From Euperipatoides rowelli (taxonomy: Eukaryota > Onychophora > Udeonychophora > Euonychophora > Peripatopsidae): a DNA stretch of 10,461 bases. The notes below the pieces were generated by a model, which searched no databases, was not told the DNA's origin, and saw only the letters and a list, made by a program, of their open reading frames with translations. The stretch lies in the NCBI GenBank assembly GCA_003024985.2, contig PXIH01S0005304.1; one strand, given 5' to 3'. Shown piece by piece: positions 7,969-10,461 of this stretch (position 1 is the first letter of the stretch; each line of letters begins with the position of its first letter). The position numbers and the translations under genes are program-made.

Positions 7969-8217
7969 CTAATCCTCTCCACCTGATTCACTTTCAATCC
8001 AATCTGTAACGACAAATGATTGGCTAAATTTTTTAGGAATATTGTAGTCTATATATTTTTTCATGCAAAATATCTTAGTTTTCATTAAAGAATTATTAAA
8101 ATTTAAATATTTATTTGCACATCTTATAGACAGGTATTTAATTTTTTGAATAAATCTCCATATGCTTCTGTACGATACGATGCAACCAGGCTTCTCCTTA
8201 TCTCTGGAGTCAATCTT
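7969..8217 (-). pseudogene. Unrecognised 82-codon minus-strand open frame, possible transposon gene 3' end
   Basis: Bounded by a stop just upstream (8218-8220) and TAG at 7969-7971. The frame reads KIDSRDKEKPGCIVSYRSIW early, has an in-frame ATG (MKTKIFCMKKYIDYNIPKKF), and ends VVTDWIESESGGED before the stop. An acidic Ser/Glu/Gly tail is a plausible natural C-terminus, and TCGTTACAG before the final codons could alternatively be a splice acceptor. An AATAAA occurs on this strand near 7830. The frame is long for such AT-rich sequence, but I recognise no domain and the codons are not clearly selected. It may be the remnant last exon of a transposase, or chance. Confidence 0.2.
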
Positions 8218-8232
8218 TTAACAGAACTTTAG

Positions 8233-8381
8233 CCTATTCCTAAATAACCCATCCCTTATTTCCCTATAACCTTTTCACCCTCAACTCCCATTCTACAAAT
8301 GATCCCTTTACCCACCCAATCTACCACCCACACACTCCCTCAAACCCTAACCAATTAATTAATATCCTGTCCCTATCATTT
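8233..8381. other. Strongly C-rich, nearly G-free tract
   Basis: By direct count this 149-bp stretch has about 59 C and only two G on the plus strand (8301 and 8369), set in an intron that is otherwise AT-rich without such skew. It contains CCCACCCAATCTACCACCCA and CAAACCCTAACC. On the minus strand it therefore has many GGG runs and could form a G-quadruplex. No tandem unit is obvious and nothing in it looks coding. Confidence 0.6.
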
Positions 8382-8396
8382 GTTTTCGTATGGATA

Positions 8397-8549
8397 GTTT
8401 TTTTTTTTTTTTTCAATTTGGCTTAAAATTTTTGCCATGGTGCTCTTAGATTGGTCAGCTAATTAGCATTTTTACTGGCCAAAAAAAAAAATAATTACCT
8501 ATTTAATTGGTATAATAATAATAATAATTTCAGTCCACCGGAACTGAAA
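8397..8549. repeat. Poly-T, TAA microsatellite and small hairpin
   Basis: A poly-T run at about 8399-8413 is followed by CAATTTGGCTT, echoing the poly-T and CAATTTGGCTC at the left window edge. A (TAA)n microsatellite occupies 8512-8528. It is followed at once by a perfect 7-bp stem, TTTCAGT (8528-8534) with ACTGAAA (8543-8549), around CCACCGGA. No gene is present. Confidence 0.5.
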
Positions 8550-9089
8550 CACAACACAATATTTTAACAATAAAAAAAGGACTTTTGATGGTAGGGGATG
8601 GCGGCCCTACTTCACATTATTGTTATTGACCACCGTAATCATTTAAAATTTATAGAATGAGGTAGAATGGCCATTTAAAAAGTAATAAATAGGGTTTAGG
8701 TAGGCCTATATATTTTTTTTCATATCTGCATATGGCAAGTGACATTATTGATTTTATTATCATTTAAATGATGTAAGATAATTAAATTTTAAAATGAGGG
8801 GAGAGGTGTGTGTGTGAAATATTTTGGATAAAATGAATTTACTGTGTGCACTGTATTTAAAATTGAATAGGCCTACTGTTACTGTTTTTATTTTTGTAAA
8901 TAAACTTATAATTTCTGGGAGATGGCTGCCTGAAAACCTGCTCTAAAGAAGGTAAAACCCTGGCCGGTTGGAGTCCTGATGTTGCTGTCTGCTAATAGTA
9001 GGTCTTGTTAGCTGAGATGAAACCAAACGAATGCAGTCCCATCGATAAATAGCCTACCGCCGGAAATCCTCAACAATGGTTGGGTTCTC

Positions 9090-9260
9090 TGATAGGGGGC
9101 GCTCTTGTATGGATACCCTTTGGATTTCTTTCAGAGTGATAAAAAAGTCAAAGTGCAGTGATGGCGCTCTTCTTCAGCAATGGCACGGGTTACCTATGTT
9201 TTACCAAGAAATAGGGGTTGGGGGGGGGGGGCGCCCTTACTTGGTAAGGCGCTCTTGGTA
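9090..9260 (+). repeat. GGCGCTCTT repeat cluster
   Basis: GGCGCTCTT occurs at 9098-9106, 9163-9171 and 9248-9256, with a variant GGCGCCCTT at 9230-9238 after a run of 12 G (9220-9231). The first three sites (9098, 9163, 9230) are 65 and 67 bp apart, close to the 66-bp spacing of the same word at 6975 and 7041. The sequence between sites is not conserved. This is a second, more decayed member of the family seen at 6911-7234. It is GC-richer than its surroundings and supports fortuitous open frames. Confidence 0.5.
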
Positions 9261-9760
9261 CGTTTAGGTTTAAAAGTAAGGATTACATTTTTAAATGAAT
9301 CTGCTGAAATTGGAATCCTGTCCGATATGAAGTCATATTTTTGTGATTTAATACGACTCGGTAACCTGTTTATAATTTAATTTTTCCATGTTTCAGCATA
9401 ACATTGACATTATTTATATTTGAGTTTTCTATTGGGATCACAAATTGTTAAAAATTGCAAGATTCACAGCTGCTTATTTTACAAATGATTTCAACATTTT
9501 GGGGAAAAATAAATAAATGTGAAATTATAAATATTTAGTGCATGTCTTAATAAGCCAAATTAAATAAAAAAAATATGACTTCAAATTAGGTAGAATTCCA
9601 TCTGATTTTTAGACTTAATACTTACTGAATTTATTTTCTATGTTTTGTTTTTTTCATTGTTCAGTTTATAATTTTGGTTGTCAACTGTTAGAGAAACTAA
9701 AGTGTTGTTTGATTTCAAACATGTTTAAGATTTCAACAAAATATCTCTTTACTATTATAG

Positions 9761-9956
9761 TAATCAAGTTGAAAAACACTATAGTGATGGAGGAAGAGAA
9801 ATTATTTTTCCAGATAAGACTGTCAAGTATATATATCCAGATGGAAGTGAAGAAAATACTCTTTTAGATGGTACTGTTATTCATATTGCAACTAATGGTG
9901 ACAAAACTGTTGAATTCACTGATGGACAAAGAGAAATATACTCGAGTGATTTTAAG
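9761..9956 (+). CDS. CENPJ: CENPJ/CPAP exon f (G-box, second half)
   Basis: A 196-nt exon from acceptor ACTATTATAG to donor AAG|GTAAGT. The first base completes Asn (AA+T), then 65 codons follow, ending in phase 0. The peptide begins NQVEKHYSDGGREIIFPD, continues TVKYIYPDGSEEN and LLDGTVIHIATNGDK, and ends VEFTDGQREIYSSDFK. Each strand pair is joined by a [ND]G turn about every 8 to 9 residues, as in the CPAP G-box. FPD-x-TVK and GQREI are strong family matches. The domain should continue with a final exon of roughly 35 residues, normally beginning RREYPDGT; this is not in the 505 bp that follow, so it lies right of the window. One ATG frame through this exon is out of register and not real. 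Confidence 0.97.
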
Positions 9957-10461
9957 GTAAGTTCATAATTAATAGTAAACCTTTGCTTAATGAGTAGCTG
10001 GGCCACTTTCATCCAGGCTGCAGTTCATTTGTATGTCTTAGTAAAAAAAAAAAAAGAAACACTATAATTAGAAAATATCTTACTGCTGCTTTTTATTTTT
10101 CTGACCATACACTGTATATTCTAAAAAAGTAAATTAATAAAAAAAAATACTGTAACTTTATTAATATTTTCTTTTGCATTTTAATATAGGGTAAAATTTA
10201 GATTAAGTGGTTAGTACAATTTTAGTTAATTAGCATATAAAATCGTTATAAAACTAATGTTCTCTGTGTCTGTCATTCCAAACTTTTTAAATTGAATTTT
10301 CTCTTAAATGGTTTGCCAATTGACTTGCGTTTTTTTTTTTTTTTTGTGTTAGGTTTGTTTTAATGAGCATCGATCGATCGATCAATCAATCTTTTCTTCC
10401 CAATGGTTTGTCCATTTGACTTGCAATTTTTTGTGTTAGGTTTGTTTTAATGAGGATCGAT
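9957..10461 (+). other. Start of next CENPJ intron
   Basis: Opens with the consensus donor GTAAGT and runs to the window end without an acceptor followed by a G-box-like reading. It contains a poly-A run near 10043-10055 and the tandem duplication at 10307-10461, and is otherwise AT-rich. Confidence 0.75.
10307..10461 (+). repeat. 95-bp tandem duplication with GATC microsatellite
   Basis: AATGGTTTGCCAATTGACTTGC (from 10307) recurs as AATGGTTTGTCCATTTGACTTGC (from 10402). Both copies continue with TGTGTTAGGTTTGTTTTAATGAG and CATCGAT or GATCGAT. The offset is 95 bp. The copies differ in poly-T length (much longer in the first) and in a (CGAT)n/(CAAT)n tract at about 10370-10391. The second copy is cut by the window end, so more units may follow. 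Confidence 0.8.

Larger units (their letters stand above)
6387..9760 (+). other. CENPJ intron (3374 bp), transposon-rich
   Basis: Phase-2 intron from GTGAGT to ACTATTATAG. Unlike the other introns it has several GC-richer islands, listed separately: a TACCGTA/GGCGCTCTT element, an LTR-like unit with a cruciform, a minus-strand open frame, a G-depleted tract and a second GGCGCTCTT cluster. Small perfect hairpins also occur, such as GTAGGG/CCCTAC at 8591-8610. The remaining stretches 6387-6910, 8611-9060 and 9270-9760 are AT-rich and show nothing I can name. Open frames at 9076-9380 are readings through the repeat cluster and its poly-G run. The frame starting at 9640 enters the next exon out of frame. 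Confidence 0.75.

Noticed and set aside
8331-8355. Telomere-like CCCTAA
   Set aside because: A single AACCCTAACC without tandem repetition; it is part of a general C-rich, G-poor tract.
9076-9380. Two overlapping plus-strand frames (9076-9267 and 9180-9380)
   Set aside because: They read through the GGCGCTCTT repeat cluster and a poly-G run, overlap each other in different frames and show no domain.
9640-9867. 75-codon plus-strand frame
   Set aside because: It crosses the acceptor at 9760 in a frame different from the strongly conserved G-box reading.

Overview
This window is animal nuclear DNA. It is AT-rich, with one gene broken by GT-AG introns of about 0.3 to 3.4 kb and many decayed transposon fragments between the exons. 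It holds no bacterial-type operon, rRNA or tRNA that I can see. The repeat content (GGCGCTCTTATT-type elements, hAT-like ends, frequent TACTGTA and GGCCTA words) suggests a marine invertebrate, possibly an echinoderm or relative. That placement is an impression, not a proof.

The only gene I can support strongly lies on the plus strand: an internal and C-terminal part of the centriole assembly protein CENPJ/CPAP (Sas-4). Six exons were placed by eye: 2133-2226, 3086-3221, 4521-4635, 5878-6018, 6313-6386 and 9761-9956. Their phases fit one another at every junction (0>1, 1>2, 2>0, 0>0, 0>2, 2>0) and give 252 uninterrupted codons. The first three encode a polar, Ser/Asn-rich linker of low conservation. 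The last three encode most of the G-box (TCP10/CPAP C-terminal domain), the beta-sheet that binds STIL/Ana2. Upstream coding exons and the last exon (the end of the G-box) lie outside the window.

The introns carry the rest of the content. From left to right: a hAT-like fragment (about 1471-1586), a hairpin beside a GGGGTGTAA motif (2603-2654), a hAT-like terminal repeat CAGTGTTTCCCAACC (4271), and a minus-strand retroelement pseudogene with a Ty3/gypsy-type reverse-transcriptase end (4787-5470). The 3.4-kb intron holds the most: a TACCGTA/GGCGCTCTT element (6911-7234), a cruciform joined to an LTR-like unit with octamer, TATA box and poly(A) signal (7471-7877), an unexplained 82-codon minus-strand open frame (7969-8217), an extreme C-over-G tract (8233-8381), and a second GGCGCTCTT cluster (9090-9260). 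A 95-bp tandem duplication with a GATC microsatellite closes the window.

I found no convincing new system. The most useful leads are the LTR/cruciform unit with its adjacent reading frame, the gag-like plus RT pseudogene, and the repeat family marked by GGCGCTCTT.
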